Source: an uncultured Verrucomicrobiota bacterium (GTDB taxonomy: Bacteria > Verrucomicrobiota > Kiritimatiellia > RFP12 > UBA1067). Taken from it: DNA of 7,803 nt. A model generated the notes under the pieces. The model ran no database searches. It saw nothing but the letters and a program-made list of their open reading frames with translations, and was not told where the DNA came from. The number at the start of each line of letters is the position of its first letter. Position 1 is the first letter of the stretch. The stretch covers positions 1 through 7,803 of the forward strand of contig CALCDB010000058.1 of assembly GCA_937901395.1 (NCBI GenBank), given 5' to 3'. Shown one piece after another: positions 1-5,260 of the stretch. Both the position numbers and the translations under genes were made by a program.

Positions 1-1
1 C

Positions 2-379
2 TGCGTCTCGGCGACGCTGGTCGATCCTGAGATCTCGGACGAGGTGGCGTTCCGCTCGGCGGCGATGATGGGCTTTCGCGAGGCGGCGGAGGCGGCGAAG
101 AGCGAATTTCTGGAGCCAATCATGAAGCTCGAAATTACCACACCGCCAGAATCGGTTGGTGAAATATTGGGCGACTTGAATGGGCGGCGCGGGACCGTGC
201 TGGATATGGATATGCGCGGCGATATGCAGATTATCCACGCGAGAGTTCCGATGGCGCAGATGTTCGGCTACGCTACTGCCATACGTTCGTTAACGAAGGG
301 ACGCGCCTCGTATTCGATGGAACCCGACAAGTTCGAACTCGCTCCGAAGAACGTTCGCGAGGAGATACTCAGTCGGTGA
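2..379 (+). CDS. fusA: Elongation factor G-like GTPase, C-terminal part (partial)
   Basis: The frame is open from the window edge and ends in TGA at 377-379, so only the last 125 codons are visible. The stretch LEPIMKLEITTP, then GDLNGRRG and MFGYATAIRSLTKGRASYSME, is the classic end of EF-G domain IV and all of domain V. EF-G moves tRNA and mRNA through the ribosome during elongation and takes part in ribosome recycling. The GTPase domain lies outside the window. The usual domain IV motif GSYHxVDSSE is replaced by SATLVDPEISDEVAF, so this may be a divergent paralogue rather than the main housekeeping copy. The stop overlaps the rpoN start by four bases, which suggests co-transcription and translational coupling. 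EF-G family membership is close to certain, but which paralogue is open. Confidence 0.9.
   Translation, partial: CVSATLVDPEISDEVAFRSAAMMGFREAAEAAKSEFLEPIMKLEITTPPESVGEILGDLNGRRGTVLDMDMRGDMQIIHARVPMAQMFGYATAIRSLTKGRASYSMEPDKFELAPKNVREEILSR
359..364 (+). promoter_or_regulatory. Shine-Dalgarno site for rpoN
   Basis: GAGGAG lies inside the last codons of the EF-G-like gene and ends 11 bases before the GTG at 376. It supports a GTG start for rpoN that overlaps the upstream stop. Confidence 0.65.
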
Positions 380-1728
380 AGCTAAGTCAAGCCCAACGTC
401 AGGCGATGGCCATATCCCCAAGGCAATTACAGGGGATAAAGCTATTGGCGAAATCATTGCCGGAACTGAGGGCAGAGATACTCGCGGAGATGGCGAGCAA
501 TCCGGCGATTGAGGATGTAGAGCATGTGCTTGAAACGCCGCTTTCGGAAGTCGAACACGAACACGAGATCGCAAACATGGAGCCGGATTATCCAGAGGAC
601 GATTTCGAGCCGGGGTTGAACAACGACGAGATGGCGGCGGATCGCAAGCAGGCGTTTATCGAGAATAGGGTAAAGGAAGAGACTCTTCAAGAGCACCTAT
701 TCGCGCAGTTGCCGCTTTCCGATATTCCGCATGAAGATTGGACGATGATCGAAACATTGATAGGGGACCTCGACGATAATGGATATTATCATGGTTCCAT
801 ACCCGATGTGGCGATGGCATTCGATAAGAGCGAGAACGATGTAAGAGCCGCACTTCATAAGATTATGGAGTTCGATCCTCTTGGTTGCGGAGCCATCAGC
901 GCGAAGGAATGTCTATTTTCGCAGTTGGATACAATCGAGTCGCCAAAGATGCGGAGCAATGTAAGAAGAATCATCGAAGATCATCTCGAGAATTTGGCGG
1001 CGGGGAAGATTTCGGAAATCGGCAAGGCGCTTTCGCTTTCAAGGGAAGAGACGCAAGCGGCGATCAATGCGCTGAGATCGCTTGATGGACGCCCGGGAAG
1101 ACGATTTCCAAGCGAGCATAATCGCGTTGAGTACGTCAACCCCGAGATACATGCGGTAAAGGTTGAGGGACATTGGGTGGCGAGGATGGACGCAAGATCC
1201 CTCCCCGAGATTCGACTTTCCAAGGCCTTTCAGAATCTGCTGAACGATGCTGGTCAAAGCGACGAGACGAAGGCGTACATCCGAGAACGTATCAAATCGG
1301 CAAACGACTTTCGGATGGCGGTAGTCAAGCGGCAAGAGACGGTGGGCTCGATCGCGCAGGCGATATTCGATCGACAGCAAGAATTCTTTGAACATGGTTT
1401 CAAGGCGCTTAAGCCAATGACGGAGATGGAAATCGCGAAAGAGGTAAAGGTAAGCATTTCCACGGTTTCCCGTACGGTGCGCGATAAATACGCCGCTACT
1501 CCTCAAGGCACGATTGAATTGCGGAGATTCTTTACAATCGGGTACAATGGGGTATTGGACGCGCTAAAGGGCATAGTCGAGGGCGAGGACGGAGCCAAGC
1601 CGCTTTCGGATGGGCAGATTGTTTCGCTATTGGGCGAGAAGGGGTTCGGCGTTGCGCGCAGGACGGTTGCCAAATATCGCGAACAGCTGGGTATTCCAGT
1701 GGCGGCGGAGCGAGCCAAAAAAATTTAA
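376..1728 (+). CDS. rpoN: RNA polymerase sigma-54 factor RpoN
   Basis: This 450-residue protein is the alternative sigma factor that directs RNA polymerase to -24/-12 promoters, which open only with an ATP-driven enhancer-binding activator. Residues 1-45 are region I, rich in Gln and Leu (SQAQRQAMAISPRQLQGIKL), the activator-responsive segment. An acidic linker covers about 47-90, and the core-binding region follows. A helix-turn-helix spans about 348-372 (EIAKEVKVSISTVSRTVRDKY), then TPQGTIELRRFF. The RpoN box ARRTVAKYRE, which reads the -24 element, is perfect at 427-436. Length is close to the usual 430-480 residues. The GTG start places region I at the very N-terminus and overlaps the EF-G-like stop as GTGA. 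RpoN next to EF-G is unusual, since lptB, hpf or ptsN are common neighbours elsewhere. No enhancer-binding activator is encoded in the window. Confidence 0.97.
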   Translation: MKLSQAQRQAMAISPRQLQGIKLLAKSLPELRAEILAEMASNPAIEDVEHVLETPLSEVEHEHEIANMEPDYPEDDFEPGLNNDEMAADRKQAFIENRVKEETLQEHLFAQLPLSDIPHEDWTMIETLIGDLDDNGYYHGSIPDVAMAFDKSENDVRAALHKIMEFDPLGCGAISAKECLFSQLDTIESPKMRSNVRRIIEDHLENLAAGKISEIGKALSLSREETQAAINALRSLDGRPGRRFPSEHNRVEYVNPEIHAVKVEGHWVARMDARSLPEIRLSKAFQNLLNDAGQSDETKAYIRERIKSANDFRMAVVKRQETVGSIAQAIFDRQQEFFEHGFKALKPMTEMEIAKEVKVSISTVSRTVRDKYAATPQGTIELRRFFTIGYNGVLDALKGIVEGEDGAKPLSDGQIVSLLGEKGFGVARRTVAKYREQLGIPVAAERAKKI

Positions 1729-1737
1729 TTTACCCCC

Positions 1738-1767
1738 TTGCGGGATAATCGGTATTTTTGATATACT
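1738..1767 (+). promoter_or_regulatory. Sigma-70-type extended -10 promoter for the ribosomal protein cluster
   Basis: TTGCGG (1738-1743) and TATACT (1762-1767) are separated by 18 bases, and a TG at 1759-1760 sits one base before the -10, giving an extended -10 form. Transcription would begin near 1774, leaving a leader of about 30 bases before rpmJ. The position just after the rpoN stop makes it the likely main promoter for rpmJ through rpsU. Confidence 0.7.
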
Positions 1768-1783
1768 ACACGAACATTCGACC

Positions 1784-1796
1784 ACTCTAAGAGAGT
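1784..1796 (+). promoter_or_regulatory. Small leader hairpin overlapping the weak rpmJ ribosome site
   Basis: ACTCT (1784-1788) and AGAGT (1792-1796) can form a five-base-pair stem with an AAG loop. The AGAG within the 3' arm is the only Shine-Dalgarno-like sequence before the rpmJ ATG at 1806, so the stem could mask it. The stem is short and may be fortuitous. Confidence 0.3.
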
Positions 1797-1805
1797 AACA
1801 ACAAA

Positions 1806-1919
1806 ATGAAAGTACGTAGTTCTGTTCGTCGCATTTGCGAGAACTGTCGCATCATCCGCCGCAAAGGCGTGGTGCGTGTAATCTGTACCAACCCGCGCCA
1901 CAAGCAGTGCCAGGGTTAA
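1806..1919 (+). CDS. rpmJ: Large subunit ribosomal protein bL36
   Basis: A 37-residue protein starting MKVRSSVRRICENC, the exact usual length of bL36. Zinc-ribbon ligands are present as Cys11, Cys14, Cys27 and His32, so this is the zinc-binding (C+) form of this small late-assembly protein of the 50S subunit. The end HKQCQG matches the family closely. It is the first gene after the promoter at 1738-1767 and lies 19 bases before rpsM, the common rpmJ-rpsM order. Its Shine-Dalgarno site is weak compared with those of its neighbours. It ends in TAA. Confidence 0.97.
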   Translation: MKVRSSVRRICENCRIIRRKGVVRVICTNPRHKQCQG

Positions 1920-1938
1920 GAAAGAAGGTAAGATAAAT

Positions 1939-2319
1939 ATGCCTAGAATGATGGGTGTGGATATACCGGGCAAGAAGCACATTCGCTTCGCGCTTCGCTA
2001 TATTCACGGAATTGGGCCAAAACGCGCAGATGAAGTTTTGGCGGCAACGAAAGTCGATCCGATGAAAAAGGCGGACGATGTAAATCAAGATGAAATTCAC
2101 GCGATTACCACGTACATTCAGGATAATTTCCGGGTGGAAGGCGATCTTCGCCGTGAAGTTTCGCAGAATATCCGCCGTTTGATTCAAATCGGGTCATATC
2201 GCGGTCTTCGTCATAAAAAGGGTCTTCCGGTGCGTGGTCAGCGCACGAAGACGAATGCTCGTACCCGCAAGGGCGGCAAGCGTATTTCAATTGCGATGCC
2301 GAAGCAGGCCGCTCGTTAA
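1939..2319 (+). CDS. rpsM: Small subunit ribosomal protein uS13
   Basis: A 126-residue protein with the full uS13 pattern: RMMGVDIPGKKHIRFALRYI at the N-terminus, YIHGIGPKRA (helix-two-turns-helix), and RGLRHKKGLPVRGQRTKTNA in the basic C-terminal part that reaches the decoding-site tRNA and bridges to the 50S subunit. The ATG at 1939 is preceded by AAGAAGGT (1922-1929). Length is close to that of typical bacterial homologues. It lies between rpmJ and rpsK as in the alpha operon of many bacteria. The end is basic with a short alanine-containing tail (PKQAAR). Confidence 0.98.
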   Translation: MPRMMGVDIPGKKHIRFALRYIHGIGPKRADEVLAATKVDPMKKADDVNQDEIHAITTYIQDNFRVEGDLRREVSQNIRRLIQIGSYRGLRHKKGLPVRGQRTKTNARTRKGGKRISIAMPKQAAR

Positions 2320-2332
2320 GGAGATTTAAACG

Positions 2333-2794
2333 ATGAGCGAAGAGATTAAGAAAGAGACGGAGGCGCCGGTCGCGACGCCTGAGGCCGCTCCAGTTGCCGC
2401 CACCGCGGAAGGTGAAGCTGAAACAAAGGCCAAGAAGAGCGGGAAGTCGATTCCCGCCGGTATCGCATTCATCCGTTCGACCTTCAATAATACGCAGGTC
2501 TCGATTGCGGATGCGCGCGGTGGAGTGATTAGTTGGAGTTCGGCTGGCAAGGCTGGCTTCAAGGGTAGTCGTAAGTCGACGGCATTCGCCGCTACGATGG
2601 TAGCGCAGGATGCGGCGCGAGTCGCGGTTGCCAAGGGAATGCATGAGTGCGAAGTAAGGATGCAGGGCGCGGGAGCTGGCCGCGAGAGCGCGGTTCGTGC
2701 CATTCAGGCCGCGGGTATTCGCGTGACGCAAATCACGGATACTACGCCAGTTCCTCACAATGGTTGCCGTGCACGTAAACGCAGGAGGGTCTAA
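2333..2794 (+). CDS. rpsK: Small subunit ribosomal protein uS11 with N-terminal extension
   Basis: Residues from about 40 to 153 are uS11: GIAFIRSTFNNTQVSI, GFKGSRKSTAFAA, GAGAGRESAVRAIQAAGI and the end PHNGCRARKRRRV. uS11 forms part of the platform of the 30S subunit near the E-site mRNA. The first 38 or so residues are an acidic, Ala/Pro/Glu-rich segment (MSEEIKKETEAPVATPEAA...) that most bacterial uS11 proteins lack, making this one longer than the usual 120-130 residues. The start at 2333 is supported by AAGGAG at 2319-2324, with no better in-frame start nearer the conserved domain. The codons for the final Arg-Arg-Val carry the Shine-Dalgarno site of rpsD. Confidence 0.97.
   Translation: MSEEIKKETEAPVATPEAAPVAATAEGEAETKAKKSGKSIPAGIAFIRSTFNNTQVSIADARGGVISWSSAGKAGFKGSRKSTAFAATMVAQDAARVAVAKGMHECEVRMQGAGAGRESAVRAIQAAGIRVTQITDTTPVPHNGCRARKRRRV
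2783..2788 (+). promoter_or_regulatory. Shine-Dalgarno site for rpsD inside the rpsK 3' end
   Basis: AGGAGG is read both as part of the final Arg codons of uS11 and as a perfect anti-16S match nine bases before the rpsD ATG at 2798. The two genes are only three bases apart, so translational coupling is likely. Confidence 0.8.
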
Positions 2795-2797
2795 TTT

Positions 2798-3427
2798 ATG
2801 GGTCGTTATACAGGTCCGGTTTGTCGTCAGTGCCGTCGCGAAGGGCAGAAGCTCTTCCTCAAGGGCGCACGTTGTTATATGGCGAAATGCCCAATCGAGC
2901 AGGGAACGGGAACTCCTGGTATGCACGTTGGTCGTCGCGCGAAGAAGATGTCGGAATATGGAACGCAGCTGCGCCAGAAGCAGTCTTTGCGCCGTCAATA
3001 CGGCATGGGCGAGTTGCAGTTCCATCGCTTCTTCGAGGAGGCGTTGCGCAAGGAGGGCATTACTGGCGAGAATTTGCTGCAGATGCTTGAAATGCGCTTG
3101 GATAACATCGTCTATCGTCTTGGTTTCGCGCCGAGCCGTCGTTCGGCTCGTCAGTTCGTGCTTCATGGTCACATTCTCGTCAATGGTCGCAAGGCGGCGG
3201 TTCCGTCGCATGTGCTCAAGGTCGGCGATGTGGTATCGGTGAGGGATGTAGCGAAGTCCAAGGATGCGGCGAATCGTTCCGTTGAAGCGGCTACTGGCGC
3301 ACAGTTGCCGATTTGGATGCAGTTCGATAAGGCCAATCTCAAGGCCGAAGTGTTGGCGGTGCCGACGCGTGAGCAGATTGCTCCGATCGTCGACGAGCAG
3401 GCAATCGTCGAACTTTATTCGCGTTAA
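2798..3427 (+). CDS. rpsD: Small subunit ribosomal protein uS4
   Basis: A 209-residue uS4, a primary 16S rRNA binder that nucleates 30S body assembly and helps fidelity at the mRNA entry tunnel. MGRYTGPVCRQCRREG begins the protein. Cys9, Cys12, Cys26 and Cys31 form the zinc site of the C+ type. The S4 RNA-binding domain follows with EMRLDNIVYRLGFAPSRRSA and VLHGHILVNGRK at about 100-135. The end NEQ-like DEQAIVELYSR is typical. In several bacteria S4 represses the operon that encodes it. Here the only candidate leader structures are the short ones noted before rpmJ and rpoA. It sits three bases after rpsK and 36 bases before rpoA. Confidence 0.98.
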   Translation: MGRYTGPVCRQCRREGQKLFLKGARCYMAKCPIEQGTGTPGMHVGRRAKKMSEYGTQLRQKQSLRRQYGMGELQFHRFFEEALRKEGITGENLLQMLEMRLDNIVYRLGFAPSRRSARQFVLHGHILVNGRKAAVPSHVLKVGDVVSVRDVAKSKDAANRSVEAATGAQLPIWMQFDKANLKAEVLAVPTREQIAPIVDEQAIVELYSR

Positions 3428-3440
3428 TCTTTACTGTAAT

Positions 3441-3460
3441 TTAACCTTTAAGGGAGGTAA
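3441..3460 (+). promoter_or_regulatory. Strong rpoA ribosome site within a possible bulged hairpin
   Basis: GGGAGGT (3452-3458) lies five bases before the rpoA ATG. Upstream TTAACCT (3441-3447) can pair with AGGTAA (3455-3460) with one bulged A, covering part of the Shine-Dalgarno sequence. The pairing is short, so a regulatory role is only a possibility. Confidence 0.35.
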
Positions 3461-3463
3461 CAC

Positions 3464-4462
3464 ATGCCTATCCGTTTGAGCCGTTTCGAAATGCCACATA
3501 ACGTTCAGTTGGATGAATCCACCAGAACCGCCACATATACGCGGTTTACGGCTGAACCATTCGAGATTGGCTATGCGCGGACGATTGGAAACTCGCTCAG
3601 GAGAGTTCTGTTGAGCTCGATCGAGGGAGCGGCAATTTCGTCCGTTAAGATTAAAGGTGTAAGCCACGAATTTTCCACGATTAAGGGTTGTTCGGAAGAC
3701 GTCACCGACATCATCCTCAATTTGAAGAGGGTGTTGCTCAAGACGTTCTCTCGCGAAGATCAGACGATTACGCTGAAGGCGAAGGGGCCTTGCGTGGTTA
3801 CGGCTGCGGCTTTCGCGACGAGCAATAGCATTGAGGTTCTCAACCCCGATCAGGAGATTTGCACGCTTGACATCGATGGTGTTCTCGAGATGGAGTGCGA
3901 CGTTCGCACTGGTCGCGGCTTCTGCTTGGCAGATGGCAATAAGCGGCCAGATATGGAGATCGGAAAAATTGCGATTGATTCGATCTTCTCGCCAGTGACG
4001 CGCGTAAACTTCTTGGTTGAGAATACCCGAGTCGGTCAGCGAACCGATTACGAGAAATTGATTCTCGATATTTGGACTGATGGTCGTATCAATCCGGAAG
4101 ATGCGCTTAAGACTGCGGGCGCGGTATTGCGTCGCCATCTTGACGTGTTCGTCGATTACGCCGGTGAGGAATCGCTGGAATTCGTGGATGCGGATAAGAA
4201 GGATGCCGATGAGCGCGAGAGGTTGCGCAAGCTTCTCAATACGTCCGTCAATGAAATTGAGTTGTCGGTTCGTGCGGCTAACTGCTTGAACAACGCGAAT
4301 ATCTCCACGGTCGGCGAGCTCGCCTCCAAGACCGAGGCCGACATGCTCAAATATCGCAACTTCGGAAAGAAGTCGCTTACTGAAATCAAAGAGAAGCTCG
4401 TGCAGATGGGGCTATCGCTTGGTTACAAGTTCGATGCTGATTTGCTCGAGTCGAAGAAATAA
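3464..4462 (+). CDS. rpoA: DNA-directed RNA polymerase subunit alpha
   Basis: A 332-residue alpha subunit, the dimer that scaffolds assembly of beta and beta' and contacts promoter UP elements and activators. The N-terminal domain shows FEIGYARTIGNSLRRVLLSS and KGCSEDVTDIILNLK, the dimerisation core. The C-terminal domain carries the helix-hairpin-helix region ELSVRAANCLNNANI ... NFGKKSLTEIKEKLVQMGLSLG at about 267-320. Arg270 corresponds to the UP-element-binding arginine of E. coli (Arg265). The length is normal, the start follows a strong Shine-Dalgarno site, and the stop TAA overlaps the rplQ ribosome site. Its place between rpsD and rplQ is the standard alpha-operon order. Confidence 0.99.
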   Translation: MPIRLSRFEMPHNVQLDESTRTATYTRFTAEPFEIGYARTIGNSLRRVLLSSIEGAAISSVKIKGVSHEFSTIKGCSEDVTDIILNLKRVLLKTFSREDQTITLKAKGPCVVTAAAFATSNSIEVLNPDQEICTLDIDGVLEMECDVRTGRGFCLADGNKRPDMEIGKIAIDSIFSPVTRVNFLVENTRVGQRTDYEKLILDIWTDGRINPEDALKTAGAVLRRHLDVFVDYAGEESLEFVDADKKDADERERLRKLLNTSVNEIELSVRAANCLNNANISTVGELASKTEADMLKYRNFGKKSLTEIKEKLVQMGLSLGYKFDADLLESKK

Positions 4463-4474
4463 GGATCTAAGAAT

Positions 4475-4876
4475 ATGCGTCACCAGAGAGTTATGAAAAA
4501 GTTCGGGCGTTCATGCGCTCACCGTCAGATGCTCATGAAGAGCCTCGTGACGAATCTCATTCTTGCGGAGTCGATTAAGACGACTCTGCCGAAAGCAAAG
4601 GAAGCTCGTAAGGATGCGGATAAGATCGTGACGATCGCCAAGAAGGGCGATCTCGCCGCGCGTCGTCTCGCAGCCAGCAGGCTCCTTGATCCAGAAGCGG
4701 TAAAGAAGCTCTTTGACAAGATTGCTCCGGCGATGAAGGATCGCAAGGGAGGCTACACAAGGATTGTCAAGCTCGGCACTCGCAAGGGCGATGCTTCCGA
4801 GATGTGCATTCTGCAGTGGACATGTGCGGCGGAAGTGGCCGCCAAAGTTGAAGAGCCGGCGAAGGAGGTGAAATAA
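4475..4876 (+). CDS. rplQ: Large subunit ribosomal protein bL17
   Basis: A 133-residue bL17 located near the polypeptide exit region of the 50S subunit. It begins MRHQRVMKKFGRSCAHRQ and contains the family motif IKTTLPKAKEARKDADKIVTIAKKGD, followed by DRKGGYTRIVKLGTRKGDA. The C-terminus has a short charged tail (AAKVEEPAKEVK) beyond the conserved fold. AAGGAT (4461-4466), overlapping the rpoA stop, serves as ribosome site. The TAA stop shares one base with the ATG of the next gene (TAATG), and the GGAGGTG in its last codons (4864-4870) provides that gene's ribosome site. Confidence 0.97.
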   Translation: MRHQRVMKKFGRSCAHRQMLMKSLVTNLILAESIKTTLPKAKEARKDADKIVTIAKKGDLAARRLAASRLLDPEAVKKLFDKIAPAMKDRKGGYTRIVKLGTRKGDASEMCILQWTCAAEVAAKVEEPAKEVK

Positions 4877-5079
4877 TGGCTATTGTGCTAAAGCTCAAGA
4901 AGGGCGAGTCCGTCGAACGCGGACTTAAGCGCATGAAGAAGCTTTTGGATCGTGAAGGCCTCATTAAGAAGCTTCGCGACGATCGCTACTTCGAGAAGCC
5001 TTGCGTTAAGGCGCGCAAGAAATCGCAGCGCGCGCGCATTCGCAATCGTTCGCGTCGCGGACGGATGGAACTCAACTAA
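4876..5079 (+). CDS. rpsU: Small subunit ribosomal protein bS21
   Basis: A 67-residue, strongly basic protein with the bS21 pattern: VLKLKKGESVERGLKRMKKLLDREGLI, then RYFEKPCVKARKKSQRARIR. bS21 sits on the 30S platform near the anti-Shine-Dalgarno end of 16S rRNA and helps initiation. The ATG overlaps the rplQ stop by one base and follows GGAGGTG at 4864-4870, so it is almost certainly coupled to rplQ. Linkage of bS21 to the alpha operon is not the arrangement of E. coli, where rpsU precedes dnaG and rpoD. It is the last gene before the terminator. Confidence 0.93.
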   Translation: MAIVLKLKKGESVERGLKRMKKLLDREGLIKKLRDDRYFEKPCVKARKKSQRARIRNRSRRGRMELN

Positions 5080-5091
5080 GATATTTGAGTT
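5069..5091 (+). repeat. Seven-base inverted repeat spanning the rpsU stop
   Basis: AACTCAA (5069-5075) and TTGAGTT (5085-5091) are perfect inverted copies separated by nine bases that contain the rpsU TAA. The transcript could fold into an AU-rich hairpin just upstream of the main terminator. It has no U tract of its own, so it is not a terminator, though it might influence 3'-end stability. Confidence 0.4.
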
Positions 5092-5107
5092 GCATACTTA
5101 ATACTTG

Positions 5108-5142
5108 GGGATGCGCCTATAGCGCATCCCTTTGTTTTTTTT
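5108..5142 (+). terminator. Intrinsic (Rho-independent) terminator of the ribosomal protein cluster
   Basis: GGGATGCGC (5108-5116) and GCGCATCCC (5122-5130) form a perfect nine-base-pair stem with a CTATA loop, followed by TTTGTTTTTTTT (5131-5142). It lies 28 bases after the rpsU stop and separates this unit from the exported-protein genes downstream. Confidence 0.96.
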
Positions 5143-5202
5143 GAATTGAACCGCCGGATTGACGTGCAAAGCCTTTTCGATATATGGGAGAATGTTCGTA
5201 CG

Positions 5203-5232
5203 GTGGCATCGGCAACCCAAATTTGGTATAAT
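5203..5232 (+). promoter_or_regulatory. Sigma-70-type extended -10 promoter for the exported-protein pair
   Basis: A perfect TATAAT (5227-5232) has a TG at 5224-5225 one base upstream (extended -10). GTGGCA (5203-5208) is a four-of-six match to the -35 element with an 18-base spacer. Transcription would start near 5239, about 22 bases before the ATG at 5261. Confidence 0.7.
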
Positions 5233-5236
5233 ACCA
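5224..5236. promoter_or_regulatory. Palindrome over the -10 element, possible operator
   Basis: TGGTAT, a central A, and ATACCA form a perfect 13-base palindrome that contains the whole TATAAT. A dimeric repressor bound here would block the promoter. Because a -10 box is itself partly self-complementary, part of the symmetry could be chance. Confidence 0.3.
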
Positions 5237-5260
5237 GAGTAGTTGAATTGAGGAGAAAAT

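Noticed and set aside
1731..1750. Terminator after rpoN (CCC...GGG pairing)
   Set aside because: Only three to four base pairs can form and no U tract follows. The stretch is better explained as the -35 region of the rpmJ promoter.
2105..3211. A 368-codon antisense open frame across rpsM, rpsK and rpsD
   Set aside because: It lies wholly opposite three unmistakable ribosomal protein genes, is rich in Arg, Thr and Leu as expected of a complement of such genes, and resembles no family.
2760..3242. A 160-codon + strand open frame overlapping rpsK and rpsD in another frame
   Set aside because: Arg/Ser/Cys-rich out-of-frame reading of uS4. The in-frame gene is certain.
3431..4138. A 235-codon antisense open frame opposite rpoA
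   Set aside because: Shadow of rpoA codon usage. There is no ribosome site and no recognisable domain.
5204..5218. TGGCATCGGCAACCC as a sigma-54 promoter
   Set aside because: The TGGCA half looks right, but the GC of the -12 element is not at the required ten-base spacing from GG (CC is there), and a perfect TATAAT lies just downstream.
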